Of a DNA stretch of 64,000 nt, positions 32,913 through 43,579 are shown piece after piece. Position 1 is the first letter of the stretch, and each line of letters begins with the position of its first letter. The position numbers and the translations under genes were made by a program. The stretch comes from Bosea sp. (in: a-proteobacteria) (lineage in GTDB: Bacteria; Pseudomonadota; Alphaproteobacteria; Rhizobiales; Beijerinckiaceae), in the NCBI GenBank assembly GCA_023910605.1, contig JAAVVV010000001.1:1912698-1976697 (forward strand). Direction: 5' to 3'. Below the pieces are notes generated by a model. The model was not told the origin of the DNA and searched no databases. It saw nothing but the letters and a program-made list of their open reading frames with translations.

Positions 32913-33350
32913 TAACATGATGCATGACATGCCGTTGATGGGATGATTGCGAACTACCTGGTGATGCGCGGCGGCGTCTGCCAGTCTGTCAGGCGCGTGC
33001 CGGAACATCTGCATGCTGGTGCAGTCGGACCAAGGTTCGCAGTTCACCAGCATGGAACAGGCTTCGTTCCTGAAGCGCCACAATCTCGAACCTTCGATGA
33101 GCCGGCGTGCCAACTGCCATGACAGCGTGGTGGCCGAGAGCTTCTTCAACCTGCTCAAACGCGAGCGTATCCGCCGGAAGGCCTATCGAACGAGGGCCGA
33201 GGCACGACAGGATGCGTTCGATTACATCGAGATATTCTGCGATCCCACCCGCAAGCACGCCAGGAACGGGATGCCGTGACCCGTCGAGTTCGAATGACGG
33301 CCCAAAACGCAATCCGGGGGCGTCGAGAAAACCCGGGGCGATTCAAGGGG
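32913..33350 (+). mobile_element. IS3 transposase 3' fragment, copy 2 and its tail
   Basis: The first 312 bp (to 33224) repeat 31440-31751. The frame then continues IEIFCDPTRKHARNGMP to a stop at 33279, the normal end of an IS3 OrfB. Beyond it, CCGTCGAGTTCGAATGACG and the following bases to about 33350 resemble the usual IS3 3' non-coding end, though I cannot place the terminal repeat. It lies immediately upstream of glpD. Confidence 0.75.
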
Positions 33351-33494
33351 GCTTGGCCAGGAAGGAAGAAAGGCAGAATAGTCAAGGTGCCAAGGGAGAT
33401 GTCCTGCCGAGGCAAGTTCACACTTCAAAAACCGCCTGAAATGTCCCAAGCTGATTTGACGACGGACAAAAAACGAAAATCAAGGGGAAGCGCG

Positions 33495-35033
33495 ATGGGG
33501 GAGGTCTATGACCTTGCCATCATTGGTGGCGGCATCAACGGCTGCGGCATCGCACGCGATGCGGCCGGTCGCGGCCTCAAGGTTTACCTCTGCGAGCAGA
33601 ACGACCTGGCCAGCGGCACGTCCTCGTGGTCGACCAAGCTGATCCATGGCGGATTGCGCTATCTTGAGCATTACGAGTTCCGGCTGGTGCGTGAAGCGCT
33701 GATCGAGCGCGAGATCCTGTGGAATCTGGCGCCCCACATCATTCGGCCGCTCCGCTTCGTGCTCCCCCATCATGCAGGGCTGCGTCCGGCCTGGCTGCTC
33801 CGGCTGGGCCTGTTCCTTTATGACAATCTCGGTGGCCGGAAGCGTCTGCCCGGCACGAAGACGCTCGACCTGCGGAGCGATCCGGCAGGTCAGCCACTCA
33901 AACCCGGTTACGGCAAGGCTTTCGAGTATTCGGATTGCTGGGTCGACGATTCACGGCTCGTCGTCCTCAACGCCATGGACGCCCGGGCGCGGGGCGCCAC
34001 TGTCGTGACCAATACCCAATTCAAGAGCTGTGTGCGCCACGCTGATCACTGGGAGCTTCAGGTCGGCACCCAGGGCGACCATACGCGGGCCATTTCGGCG
34101 CGGGCCATCGTCAACGCGGCAGGTCCGTGGGTCGCCGACGTGCTGGCGAACCGTATTCGCACCAACGGCGAATCCCGCGTGCGGCTGGTGCAGGGGTCGC
34201 ACATCGTCGTGAAGCGCATTTTCGACCACGACCGCAGCTACATCTTCCAGAACACCGACGGGCGGATCATTTTCGCAATCCCCTACGAGCAGGACTTTAC
34301 CCTGATCGGCACCACGGATCAGGACTACGCCGGCGATCCCGCTGACGTTAAGGCTTCGCCGGAGGAGATCAGCTATCTCTGTGCCGCGGCAAGCGAGTAT
34401 TTCGCCAGACCCGTCCGTGAGTCCGACGTTGTCTGGACCTATTCCGGTGTTCGTCCGCTCTACGACGACGGCGCATCGAAGGCTCAGGAGGCAACACGCG
34501 ATTACGTCCTGACCCTGGACGCCAAGCCGGGATATGCGCCGCTGTTGTCTGTATTTGGCGGAAAGATCACGACCTACCGCCGGCTCGCGGAAGCTGTCCT
34601 TGAGAAGCTCGCGCCGCATGTCACGCCCGCACTGACGGGCAAGGCGGCTGGCTGGACAGGCCATGAAAAATTGCCGGGCGGGGATTTTCCGGTCACCGGC
34701 CTCGCGGCGCTCTCGGATGCGCTCGCCTTGTCCCATCCTTTCCTCGATCCGCACCATGCGAAGCGGCTGTTGCGCGCCTATGGCACACGCGCCGCAGTGC
34801 TCCTCGGCGAGGCCCGGAGCCTGTCCGATCTCGGTCAGTCTTTTGGGACAGACCTGACCGAGGCAGAGGTTCGCTACCTCATGCGCGAGGAGTGGGCAGC
34901 GACCGCCGATGACGTTCTGTGGCGGCGCAGCAAGCTTGGCTTGCGGACGGGTTCAGATGCCAAGGCCGCGCTGGCGAGTTTCATGGCCAAGGCCGGCGGC
35001 AGCGATGCCCAGGCGATGGCGGGTGCCGCATGA
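33495..35033 (+). CDS. glpD: Glycerol-3-phosphate dehydrogenase (FAD)
   Basis: GlpD oxidises sn-glycerol 3-phosphate to dihydroxyacetone phosphate at the inner membrane and passes electrons to quinone. The 512-residue protein begins with the FAD-binding GGGINGCGIARDAAGRG segment (residues 11-27) followed by SWSTKLIHGGLRYLEHYEFRLV, the GlpD signature. A FGGKITTYRRLAE segment near residue 355 and a C-terminal helical domain are present. ATG 33495 follows AGGGGAAG at good distance; the frame is open 73 codons upstream, but that part is IS3-derived. It is the first gene of the glycerol operon, overlapping glpS by four bases. IS DNA ends only about 150 bp upstream, so its regulation may have been altered. 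Confidence 0.93.
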   Translation: MGEVYDLAIIGGGINGCGIARDAAGRGLKVYLCEQNDLASGTSSWSTKLIHGGLRYLEHYEFRLVREALIEREILWNLAPHIIRPLRFVLPHHAGLRPAWLLRLGLFLYDNLGGRKRLPGTKTLDLRSDPAGQPLKPGYGKAFEYSDCWVDDSRLVVLNAMDARARGATVVTNTQFKSCVRHADHWELQVGTQGDHTRAISARAIVNAAGPWVADVLANRIRTNGESRVRLVQGSHIVVKRIFDHDRSYIFQNTDGRIIFAIPYEQDFTLIGTTDQDYAGDPADVKASPEEISYLCAAASEYFARPVRESDVVWTYSGVRPLYDDGASKAQEATRDYVLTLDAKPGYAPLLSVFGGKITTYRRLAEAVLEKLAPHVTPALTGKAAGWTGHEKLPGGDFPVTGLAALSDALALSHPFLDPHHAKRLLRAYGTRAAVLLGEARSLSDLGQSFGTDLTEAEVRYLMREEWAATADDVLWRRSKLGLRTGSDAKAALASFMAKAGGSDAQAMAGAA

Positions 35034-36115
35034 GCCTCGTTCTTGATCAGGTGAGCAAGCGGGTCGGTCCTTCGGATCACATCGTCGATGTGTCCCTGCG
35101 GCTGGAGAAAGGCTCTCTGAACGTTCTGCTTGGACCGACATTGTCTGGCAAGACATCGCTCATGCGGCTGATGGCCGGGCTCGACCGCCCCACCTCCGGA
35201 TCGATTGCTTTCAACGGTGTCGATGTCACCAGCGCGCCCGTGCGTGGCCGCTCGGTCGCCATGGTCTACCAGCAGTTCATCAACTACCCGACCATGAGCG
35301 TCTTCGAGAACATCGCCTCGCCGCTCCGTGTCATGGGTCTGCCCGCCAGCGAGATCAGGGAACGCGTCGGGGTCGCGGCCCGGCTTCTCAAGCTGGAACC
35401 CATGCTGACGCGCACGCCGCTGCAACTCTCGGGCGGACAGCAGCAGCGCACGGCCATCGCGCGGGCATTGGTCAAGAGAGCCGAGCTTGTGCTGATGGAC
35501 GAGCCCCTCGCCAACCTCGACTACAAACTGAGGGAGGAACTTCGCGAGGAGTTGCCGCGCATCTTCGCCTCCACCGGGGCGATCTTCGTCTATGCCACAA
35601 CCGAACCCTCCGAAGCGCTGCTTCTTGGCGGTAACACGGCCGTGCTGCACCAGGGCCGGGTCGCGCAATTCGGACCAACATCCGAAGTTTACCGCAATCC
35701 CGCCGACCTGAATTCAGCCGCAGTGTTCTCGGACCCGCCACTCAACCGTATCGCTGCCGAGAAATCTGGCGGCATGCTGAGATTTTCTGGCGGGCACATT
35801 CCCGCCAGGGGCAAGCTCGCCAGCCTCGAAGACGGACCATGCACTCTGGGTTTCCGGGCCCACCATCTGCAACTCGCAGATTCAGACGCCGACGCCATCA
35901 AGCTCTCAGGCCGCGTCACCGTCTCCGAAATCACGGGCTCGGAGAGCTTCATCCACATCGATGCGGCGCCCCATCACTTCGTCGCGCTGGCGCATGGTGT
36001 CCGGCTCTATGAACCTGGCGCAACCATCGAGACCTTTGTCGACACGAGACGCCTCTTTGTCTTCGATCGGGCCGGGCGACTGGCGGCCTCACCCGACGAC
36101 ATGGCGGGAGCCTGA
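35030..36115 (+). CDS. glpS: Glycerol ABC transporter ATPase GlpS
   Basis: This is one of two ATPases powering glycerol import. In 361 residues it has Walker A GPTLSGKT (about 34-41), the signature LSGGQQQR (about 133-140) and Walker B LVLMDEP (about 152-158). The TOBE-like C-terminal region is typical of carbohydrate importers. It differs from glpT at the D-loop and His loop: where an H-loop His is expected, the sequence has ATTEPSEAL (Thr instead of His). The ATG overlaps the glpD stop as ATGA. GlpS and GlpT very probably act as a heterodimer under the GlpPQ channel. Confidence 0.9.
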   Translation: MSLVLDQVSKRVGPSDHIVDVSLRLEKGSLNVLLGPTLSGKTSLMRLMAGLDRPTSGSIAFNGVDVTSAPVRGRSVAMVYQQFINYPTMSVFENIASPLRVMGLPASEIRERVGVAARLLKLEPMLTRTPLQLSGGQQQRTAIARALVKRAELVLMDEPLANLDYKLREELREELPRIFASTGAIFVYATTEPSEALLLGGNTAVLHQGRVAQFGPTSEVYRNPADLNSAAVFSDPPLNRIAAEKSGGMLRFSGGHIPARGKLASLEDGPCTLGFRAHHLQLADSDADAIKLSGRVTVSEITGSESFIHIDAAPHHFVALAHGVRLYEPGATIETFVDTRRLFVFDRAGRLAASPDDMAGA

Positions 36116-36119
36116 GCCG

Positions 36120-37189
36120 ATGGCGCGTATCACCCTCTCGTCGCTGGCGCATTCGTACAGGCCCGATCCGCGGGAGGCGTCCGACTACGCCGTCCGCGAG
36201 GCAACCCATGTCTGGGAGGATGGGGGCGCCTACGCCCTGCTGGGTCCCTCCGGTTGTGGCAAGACCTCGCTTCTGAACATCATCTCGGGGCTGGTCGCCC
36301 CGACGAAGGGGCGCGTCCTGTTCAATGATCAGGACGTGACGTTCAAGCCGACCGAGGCGCGCAACATCGCGCAGGTGTTCCAGTTTCCCGTGATCTACGA
36401 CACGATGACCGTGCGCGAGAACCTGGCCTTCCCGTTGCGAAACAGGGGCATGCGGGGCGAGGCGGTCGAAACCCGCGTCAACGAGATTGCGAAGCTCCTC
36501 GACCTGACGGCCGATCTTGGACGCAAGGCGCGGGGGCTGACGGCTGACTCGAAGCAGAAGATATCGCTTGGGCGAGGGCTGGTGCGGCCAGACGTTGCCG
36601 CCATCCTCTTCGACGAGCCGCTGACGGTCATCGATCCGCATCTGAAATGGGAGTTGCGCTCGAAGCTCAAGGAAATCCACAAGAAACTCGACACCACGAT
36701 GATCTATGTCACGCATGACCAGACCGAGGCGCTGACCTTCGCCGACAAGGTGGTGGTGATGTTCGACGGCGAGGTGGTGCAGGTCGGCAAGCCGCAGGAG
36801 CTGTTCGAGACGCCTGACCACACCTTCGTCGGATACTTCATCGGCTCTCCTGGCATGAACGTCCTTCCCGCCCACATCGAGGGTACGAGCGCCCACGTCA
36901 ACGGCGAGGCGCTATTCCTTGGCCGCAGCCTGAGTATTCCGGCTGGCGCCAACGTCGAGATTGGCATCCGCCCCGAGTTCCTCAAGCCTGTTGCCTCGGG
37001 GGGTATCGCGGTCCGCATTCTCCGTGTCGAGGATATCGGGCGCCAGAAAATCCTGCGCTGCGAGGCTGGCCAGCATCGGCTTGCGGCCATCCTGCCGGAA
37101 GACGCGGCGGTTCCGTCAGGCCATGTGCGGCTCTCTGCCGATCCAGATCACATTCACGTCTACGCCAACAGCCGGCGGGTTAGGCAAGC

Positions 37190-37193
<4 letters not shown>
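36120..37193 (+). CDS. glpT: Glycerol ABC transporter ATPase GlpT
   Basis: The 357-residue partner of GlpS has Walker A GPSGCGKT, Walker B AAILFDEP and an intact His loop (YVTHDQTEA). The signature motif is unusual: LTADSKQKISLGRGL stands where LSGGQQQR would be. GlpS has a normal signature but lacks the His, so each of the two composite ATP sites probably differs in activity. The C-terminal TOBE-like region has a GIRPEFL segment. It starts four bases after the glpS stop. The name follows the Rhizobium glpSTPQUV transporter and should not be confused with the E. coli glycerol-3-phosphate antiporter of the same symbol. Confidence 0.9.
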
Positions 37194-38082
<889 letters not shown>

Positions 38083-38086
<4 letters not shown>

Positions 38087-38916
38087 GCAGCCCCTCCCAA
38101 CGCATGCTGGAAGCCGGGGGCTCGGGTTGGGGCCGCCGCCTGATGCTCGGGCTCTACATCCTGTTCCTGATGCTGCCGCTCTATTGGCTCTTCGTCATGA
38201 GCATCAAGACCAACAACGAGATCATCTCCGGCCTGACGATCTGGCCGCAGAACCCGACGCTCGCCAACTACCGCAAGATCTTCTCCGATCCGTCCTGGTA
38301 CTGGGGCTACATCAACAGCCTGATCTATGTGGCGATCAACACGGTCATTTCGATCGCGCTGGCGTTGCCGGCAGCCTACGCGCTCTCGCGCTACCGGTTC
38401 CTCGGCGACAAGCACCTGTTCTTCTGGCTTCTGACAAACCGCATGGCCCCGCCAGCAGTCTTCGCGCTGCCGTTCTTCAACCTCTATTCCGCCATCGGGT
38501 TGTTCAACACGCATTGGGCGGTTGCGCTCGCCCATTGCATTTTCAACATTCCCCTGGCGGTCTGGATCCTGGAAGGTTTCATGTCCGGCGTTCCGCGCGA
38601 GATCGATGAGACCGCGCAACTCGATGGCTATTCCTTCCCGCATTTCTTCGTGAAGATCTTCCTGCCCCTGATCGGCAATGGCGTGGGGGTGGCGGCGTTC
38701 TTCTGCTTCATGTTCTCGTGGGTCGAGCTTCTGCTCGCCCGCACGCTCACGAACAACATGCCGATTTCCGCCATCATGACACGCACTGTTTCCGCCGCAG
38801 GGATGGATTGGGGTCTGTTGGCGGCGGCCGGCATCCTCACGCTTGTGCCAGGCGCGCTCGTGATATGGTTCGTGCGCAATTACATCGCCAAGGGCTTTGC
38901 CCTGGGGAGAGTGTGA
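38083..38916 (+). CDS. glpQ: Glycerol ABC transporter permease GlpQ
   Basis: This is the MalG-type partner of GlpP, 277 residues with about six transmembrane segments beginning at 17-36 (LMLGLYILFLMLPLYWLFVM). The EAA loop is at about 171-190 (REIDETAQLDGYSFPHFFVK). It overlaps glpP by four bases, and the DUF2160 gene follows 8 bp downstream. The symbol follows the rhizobial operon, not the E. coli phosphodiesterase. Confidence 0.9.
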
Positions 38917-38923
38917 GACGGTC

Positions 38924-39295
38924 ATGACGCTTGCCAGAGCATCGTTGGGGCTTGGAATGGCTCTTGTTGTCACGCTCGGCTGGGCCTGGCGCACGGGTCG
39001 CCTGGATGGCGTCGCCGCAGGTCTCCAGTGGATGGCCTGGACCTGGCAGACCGGCCTGTTCTTCACGGGGATCGTCTGTACGCTCGTCATCATGACGCTT
39101 CTGGCCGTCTACCGGCCAGAAACGGAGCGGGTCGGCGTCCTGCGTATCGCCACGACGCGCGGCGACAGGCTGTTCATTTCTCTTTTGGGCGCCGCCTTCA
39201 TTCATCTCGGCTGGATCGGTCTGACCAATGCCGAGCTGTGGTGGGCCTCGATCATCTCTCTCGTCTACGCCGCAGCGGTGTTCCGCTGGGTATGA
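38924..39295 (+). CDS. glpU: DUF2160 small membrane protein GlpU
   Basis: The 123-residue protein has four predicted transmembrane stretches (about 9-27, 43-63, 80-98 and 103-121). DUF2160 proteins sit between the permease and binding-protein genes in glycerol operons of Rhizobium and relatives. The biochemical role is not known to me; an accessory membrane subunit is a reasonable guess. The ATG at 38924 follows GGAGAG at a workable distance. Confidence 0.88.
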   Translation: MTLARASLGLGMALVVTLGWAWRTGRLDGVAAGLQWMAWTWQTGLFFTGIVCTLVIMTLLAVYRPETERVGVLRIATTRGDRLFISLLGAAFIHLGWIGLTNAELWWASIISLVYAAAVFRWV

Positions 39296-39379
39296 TGGGT
39301 GGGAACGTCACCGGATGGCTCGGCGTCAGGCCATCCGGTTCAATCCTGCAAGGCGCAACCTAGGGAGGATAAGTTGAAT

Positions 39380-41119
39380 ATGAGATCAAGAATGCTGATG
39401 GGAACGACGGCGCTCGCGCTTGTTGCCATGACGACAGGCGCCATGGCCGACATGGCTGCGGCGCAAAGGTGGGTTGACGGCGAATTCCAGCCTTCGACGC
39501 TGTCCAAAGAAGCGCAGATGAAGGAGATGGAGTGGTTCATCAATGCGGCGAAGCCATTCGTCGGCATGGAGATCAATGTCGTCTCCGAGACAATCACCAC
39601 GCATGAGTATGAGTCGAAGACGCTGGCCCGTGCCTTCACCGAGATCACTGGCATCAAGATCAAGCACGACACCATCCAGGAAGGCGATGTGGTCGAGAAG
39701 ATCCAGACCCAGATGCAGTCGGGACGCAATGTCTATGACGCCTGGATCAACGATTCTGATCTGATCGGCACGCATGTGCGCTATCAGCAGGCGGTTCCCC
39801 TGTCGGACTGGATGGTCGGAGAGGGCAAGGATGTGACGCTGCCGACGCTCGATGTGGATGATTTCATCGGCAAATCCTTCACCACGGGCTACGACGGCAA
39901 GCTCTACCAACTGCCGGACCAGCAGTTCGCGAACCTCTACTGGTTCCGGTATGACTGGTTCCAGCGCGCCGACCTGAAGCAGCGGTTCCGGGCAAAATAC
40001 GGTTACGACCTTGGCGTGCCGGTGAACTGGTCCGCTTATGAGGATATCGCCGAGTTCTTCTCCAACGACGTCAAGGAGATCGACGGCGTGCGGGTCTATG
40101 GCCACATGGACTACGGCAAGAAGGACCCGTCGCTTGGCTGGCGCTTCACCGACGCCTGGCTCTCCATGGCAGGCAACGGCGACAAGGGCATTCCGAACGG
40201 CCTGCCTGTCGATGAATGGGGCATCCGCATGGAAGGCTGCCAGTCGGTCGGCTCCTCCATCGAGCGCGGCGGTGACACCAATGGCCCGGCGGCGGTCTAC
40301 TCGATCACCAAGTATCTGGAGTGGCTTCAGAAGTACGCACCGCCCCAGGCGCAGGGCATGACGTTCGGCGAGGCGGGCCCGCTTCCCGCGCAGGGCGCGA
40401 TCGCACAGCAGATCTTCTGGTATACCGCTTTCACCGCCGACATGGTGAAGCCTGGGCTGCCAGTCGTGAATGCCGACGGTTCGCCGAAGTGGCGCATGGC
40501 TCCCTCGCCGAAGGGCGCCTACTGGAAGGAAGGCATGAAGCTCGGTTACCAGGACGCCGGTTCCTGGACCCTGCTGAAGTCGACGCCGGTGGATCGTCGC
40601 AAGGCGGCCTGGCTCTACGCCCAGTTCGTCAACTCCAAGTCGGTCTCGCTCAAGAAGAGCCATGTCGGCCTCACCTTCACGCGCGAAAGCGATATCTGGG
40701 ACAAGAGCTTCACCGAGCGCGCCCCCAAGCTCGGTGGCCTGATCGAGTTCTATCGCTCACCAGCCCGCGTGCAATGGACCCCAACCGGCAACAACGTGCC
40801 GGACTACCCGAGGCTCGCACAGCTCTGGTGGCAGAACATCGGTGACGCATCATCGGGCGCAAAGACGCCTCAGGCGGCAATGGACGCGCTTGCGGCAGCC
40901 CAGGACGATGTCCTGATCCGCCTTGAGCGCTCGGGCGCACAAGGCGCGTGCGGGCCGAAGGTGAACCCCCGCACATCCGCCGAGGAGTGGTTCAAAAAGG
41001 CCGAAGCCTCCGGCAATTTCGCTCCCCAGCGCAAGCTGGCGAACGAAAAGCCGCAGGGCGTGACTGTCGACTATGACACGCTGATCAAGTCATGGCCGTC
41101 GACCCCACCAAAGCGTTGA
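39380..41119 (+). CDS. glpV: Glycerol-binding protein GlpV (periplasmic)
   Basis: The 579-residue extracytoplasmic solute-binding protein has an N-terminal Sec signal peptide (RSRMLMGTTALALVAMTTGAMA), probably cleaved after AMA before DMAAAQRW. The mature part is larger than ordinary sugar-binding proteins, as expected for this glycerol-binding group. GGAGG at 39364-39368 suits either this ATG (11-nt spacing) or a TTG at 39374 (5 nt). It is the last gene of the operon, followed by a strong terminator at 41140-41177. Confidence 0.9.
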   Translation: MRSRMLMGTTALALVAMTTGAMADMAAAQRWVDGEFQPSTLSKEAQMKEMEWFINAAKPFVGMEINVVSETITTHEYESKTLARAFTEITGIKIKHDTIQEGDVVEKIQTQMQSGRNVYDAWINDSDLIGTHVRYQQAVPLSDWMVGEGKDVTLPTLDVDDFIGKSFTTGYDGKLYQLPDQQFANLYWFRYDWFQRADLKQRFRAKYGYDLGVPVNWSAYEDIAEFFSNDVKEIDGVRVYGHMDYGKKDPSLGWRFTDAWLSMAGNGDKGIPNGLPVDEWGIRMEGCQSVGSSIERGGDTNGPAAVYSITKYLEWLQKYAPPQAQGMTFGEAGPLPAQGAIAQQIFWYTAFTADMVKPGLPVVNADGSPKWRMAPSPKGAYWKEGMKLGYQDAGSWTLLKSTPVDRRKAAWLYAQFVNSKSVSLKKSHVGLTFTRESDIWDKSFTERAPKLGGLIEFYRSPARVQWTPTGNNVPDYPRLAQLWWQNIGDASSGAKTPQAAMDALAAAQDDVLIRLERSGAQGACGPKVNPRTSAEEWFKKAEASGNFAPQRKLANEKPQGVTVDYDTLIKSWPSTPPKR

Positions 41120-41139
41120 CATCAAGATGACGCAACAGG

Positions 41140-41177
41140 CCCCGCTCGGATCGAGAAATCCGGGCGGGGTCTTTTTT
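41140..41177 (+). terminator. Rho-independent terminator of the glycerol operon
   Basis: A 12-bp stem (CCCCGCTCGGAT at 41140-41151 with ATCCGGGCGGGG at 41158-41169, one mismatch) is followed by a T-rich run at 41170-41177. It lies 21 bp after the glpV stop. Confidence 0.93.
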
Positions 41178-41180
41178 CGG

Positions 41181-41537
41181 CCAGCCTGAGGGCCGCCGCA
41201 CAGAAACCCAGCCAGGAGCCATCATGTCGTCGCGATCGATCGTGTCCAATCCTGGCTCTGACGCAATTCTGGTGAGTGCTGGCATAGACAGGATTTGAGA
41301 TTCATGGTTTGGGCCGGCTTTTCAACGTGTTCAACCGGTTGCTGGCCGGGTGCCAGTTGAAGCGCCATTCGGCCTTCTGCTGCGTGGTGTTTCCCTTTCC
41401 TCCAGATCAGTCGGTCAAACCCTTCAACGGGGCTGGTGAACCATGCCGCGTTGGTGTTTCGTCTCATCATGTCGAGGCATCGGCCATGAGGACCCGCGAC
41501 GGACCCGGACCGGCAGCGGGCGCGGAGGACCAGCCTC
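41181..41537. other. Intergenic region with no recognised gene
   Basis: These 357 bp between the terminator and the membrane hydrolase gene hold no convincing coding frame on either strand. A 105-codon frame on the minus strand has no family resemblance I can see. A GGAGGA sequence near 41525 is the ribosome-binding site of the next gene. Confidence 0.5.
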
Positions 41538-43133
41538 ATGAACGGAGCAAAAAGTTTGCCTCAACCTGCTGACAAGACGCCGCCAGGCGGAACGGCGGGA
41601 GCGCAGGCGTTTCCAGGGCCGATGGCGTTATGGCTGCTGGTGGCCTTCGCGCTTGTCGCTGCGTCCCTCATCGGCTTTCGGCAGGATCGCGGCGATGTCG
41701 TCGTCGCGGAGCGATGGCTGGACACGACTCCGGTGACGATCACGCGCACCGGGCAGGGGCCTCAACCTGTCGTGCTGATCGCCCATGGCTTCGCCGGCTC
41801 CCGGCAGCTCATGCAGGCTTTCGCCTACACGCTCGCCCGCAACGGCATGACGGCGGTGTCTTTCGATTTCCTCGGCCACGGCCGTCATCCCCTGCCTCTG
41901 GGCGGCAGCGTGACGCGGATTTCCGGAGCGACGCAGTCGCTGGTCGGCCAGACACGCGGAGTGCTGGCGCTGGCGCGCACCATCGGCGATGGCCGCGTCG
42001 CCCTGCTGGGGCATTCCATGGCGTCGGACATTCTGGTGCGGGTGGCGCGCGCGGAGCAAGATGTCGTCGCGACCGTCGCCATCTCCGCCTTCTCGCGCGA
42101 GATCACCGAGACCGAGCCGCGCAACCTGCTCCTGGTTGCGGGCGCGTGGGAAAGCAGGCTTGCGGCGGAAGCTCGCCGCATCGTGGCGTTGCGCTCAACG
42201 CCCGCCGTGCCCGAGCAGGGCGTCACCTATGGCGATCATGGCGATGGCAGCGCTCGCCGCTTCGCCATAGCGCCCCATGTCGAGCATGTCGGCGTGCTCT
42301 ACAGCGCTGCGAGCCTCTCCGAGGCGCGGGACTGGCTGCGCGCCAGCTTCGGCGTCACGATGCCTGCCCAGCGTCCGGACAGGGGAGGGCTGTGGATCAT
42401 CATGCTGCTGGCTGGCCTCATCATCGCGGTGAGGCCGCTGTCGCGCCTGCTGCCGCTTGTGTCTGCGCGTGAGGCAGGGGCTGCGCTGCCGTGGCGCAGC
42501 TTCTGGCCCGTGCTTGTGCTGCCCGCATTGCTCACGCCGCTGGTGCTGCGCGTTTCGCCAACCAGGGTGCTGCCAATCCTCGTCGCGGATTATCTTGCCT
42601 TCCATTTCGCGCTTTATGGCGCGCTCACCTGGCTCATGCTTGTGGTGCAGCGCCGCCGCGCCGTCGCGCCGCCTGATGGGAAGCCTGCCGCCGACCGCCT
42701 GCGCCTTGGCCTGGCGGCGCTTGGCGCTTGCCTTGTGGCCGTGCTGCCGCTGTTCATCGCCATCGATGCCTATGTCACCGCCATCAGGCCGATCGAGGCG
42801 CGGCTCGTGCTGGCCCTGTGCCTTGTGGGCGGCGCCGCCAGTTTCTTCTTCGCTACGGAATGGGCTTCGGGAGGATCAGGCGCCGCCAGGGGCGGGTCGG
42901 CCGCCATCGCCGTGGCGTTCCTGCTCTCGCTGCTGGGGGCTGTGCTGCTTGATCCGGGCCGGCTGTTCTTCCTGGCCATCATCGTGCCGGTGATCGTGCC
43001 GTTCATGATCGTTTTCGGGCTGATCGCCTGGTGGATCCGTCAGCGGACGCGGCATCCGTTTCCGGGCGCTGCGGTCAAGACGCTGGCCTTCGGCCTCGCG
43101 ATCGCTGCGACCTTCCCGATGATGACGGGCTGA
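41538..43133 (+). CDS. Membrane-anchored alpha/beta hydrolase
   Basis: The 531-residue protein has a transmembrane segment at about 28-47, then an alpha/beta hydrolase domain to about 275. HGFAGSRQ forms the oxyanion region, LLGHSMAS is the nucleophile elbow with the active Ser, and VEHVGVLYS contains the probable His. The second half has about six to seven further membrane segments. This two-part build suggests a hydrolase that acts near the membrane, perhaps on lipids or esters; no substrate can be read off. A GGAGGA site 7-8 bp upstream supports the start. It stands alone, with no operon partner. Confidence 0.8.
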   Translation: MNGAKSLPQPADKTPPGGTAGAQAFPGPMALWLLVAFALVAASLIGFRQDRGDVVVAERWLDTTPVTITRTGQGPQPVVLIAHGFAGSRQLMQAFAYTLARNGMTAVSFDFLGHGRHPLPLGGSVTRISGATQSLVGQTRGVLALARTIGDGRVALLGHSMASDILVRVARAEQDVVATVAISAFSREITETEPRNLLLVAGAWESRLAAEARRIVALRSTPAVPEQGVTYGDHGDGSARRFAIAPHVEHVGVLYSAASLSEARDWLRASFGVTMPAQRPDRGGLWIIMLLAGLIIAVRPLSRLLPLVSAREAGAALPWRSFWPVLVLPALLTPLVLRVSPTRVLPILVADYLAFHFALYGALTWLMLVVQRRRAVAPPDGKPAADRLRLGLAALGACLVAVLPLFIAIDAYVTAIRPIEARLVLALCLVGGAASFFFATEWASGGSGAARGGSAAIAVAFLLSLLGAVLLDPGRLFFLAIIVPVIVPFMIVFGLIAWWIRQRTRHPFPGAAVKTLAFGLAIAATFPMMTG

Positions 43134-43179
43134 GCCCGACGCTGCGCCAGGGCCTGTCGGTTGGTTGCGGCGCGGTGGA

Positions 43180-43431
43180 GTGATGGCGGCGCAGCACCAG
43201 TTCGCTCTGGATCGACAGCTCATCGGTCTCGCCCCCGAAGCTCGCGATGGCGATGGAATTGCCGCAGACGTCATGGAGCCAGCTGAGCGTGGCGGTTGGG
43301 CTTATGACGAGCCCTGTGCGCAGGATGCGCAGGTCAAGGCTGTCGCGCGGGCGAAGCATCAGACGGTGCGGGCCGAGCCTCACTGGCGGCGCATAGGTGT
43401 AGCGCGTGATGTGCCTGACCTGAATGTCCAT
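43180..43431 (-). pseudogene. Fragment of a transglutaminase-like protein (N-terminal domain only)
   Basis: MDIQVRHITRYTYAPPVRLG begins a bacterial transglutaminase N-terminal beta domain. It runs to about LSIQSELVLRRH, where the family's catalytic domain should follow. Instead the sequence turns into unrelated DNA adjoining the hydrolase gene. The catalytic domain is missing, so it is a deletion remnant. The frame itself is open to 43075. Confidence 0.7.
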
Positions 43432-43466
43432 GGATCCTTGTCTCCGCAGCGCCCGCCCCATCCAAC

Positions 43467-43489
43467 AAAAAAACCGCCATTGGGGCGGT
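43467..43489 (-). terminator. Terminator on the minus strand
   Basis: Read on the minus strand, ACCGCC (43489-43484), a 5-base loop and GGCGGT (43478-43473) are followed by a run of seven T (43473-43467). It lies 90 bp past the stop of the small secreted protein gene and would end its transcript. Confidence 0.8.
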
Positions 43490-43579
43490 GAAGTCGAGAA
43501 CGAGGTTCCACGCCGGGGGGCAGACCCGCGCTATGGTCAGGCAATGCGGGCTGCCGCGAAGGGTTCCGCGCCTCAGCCC

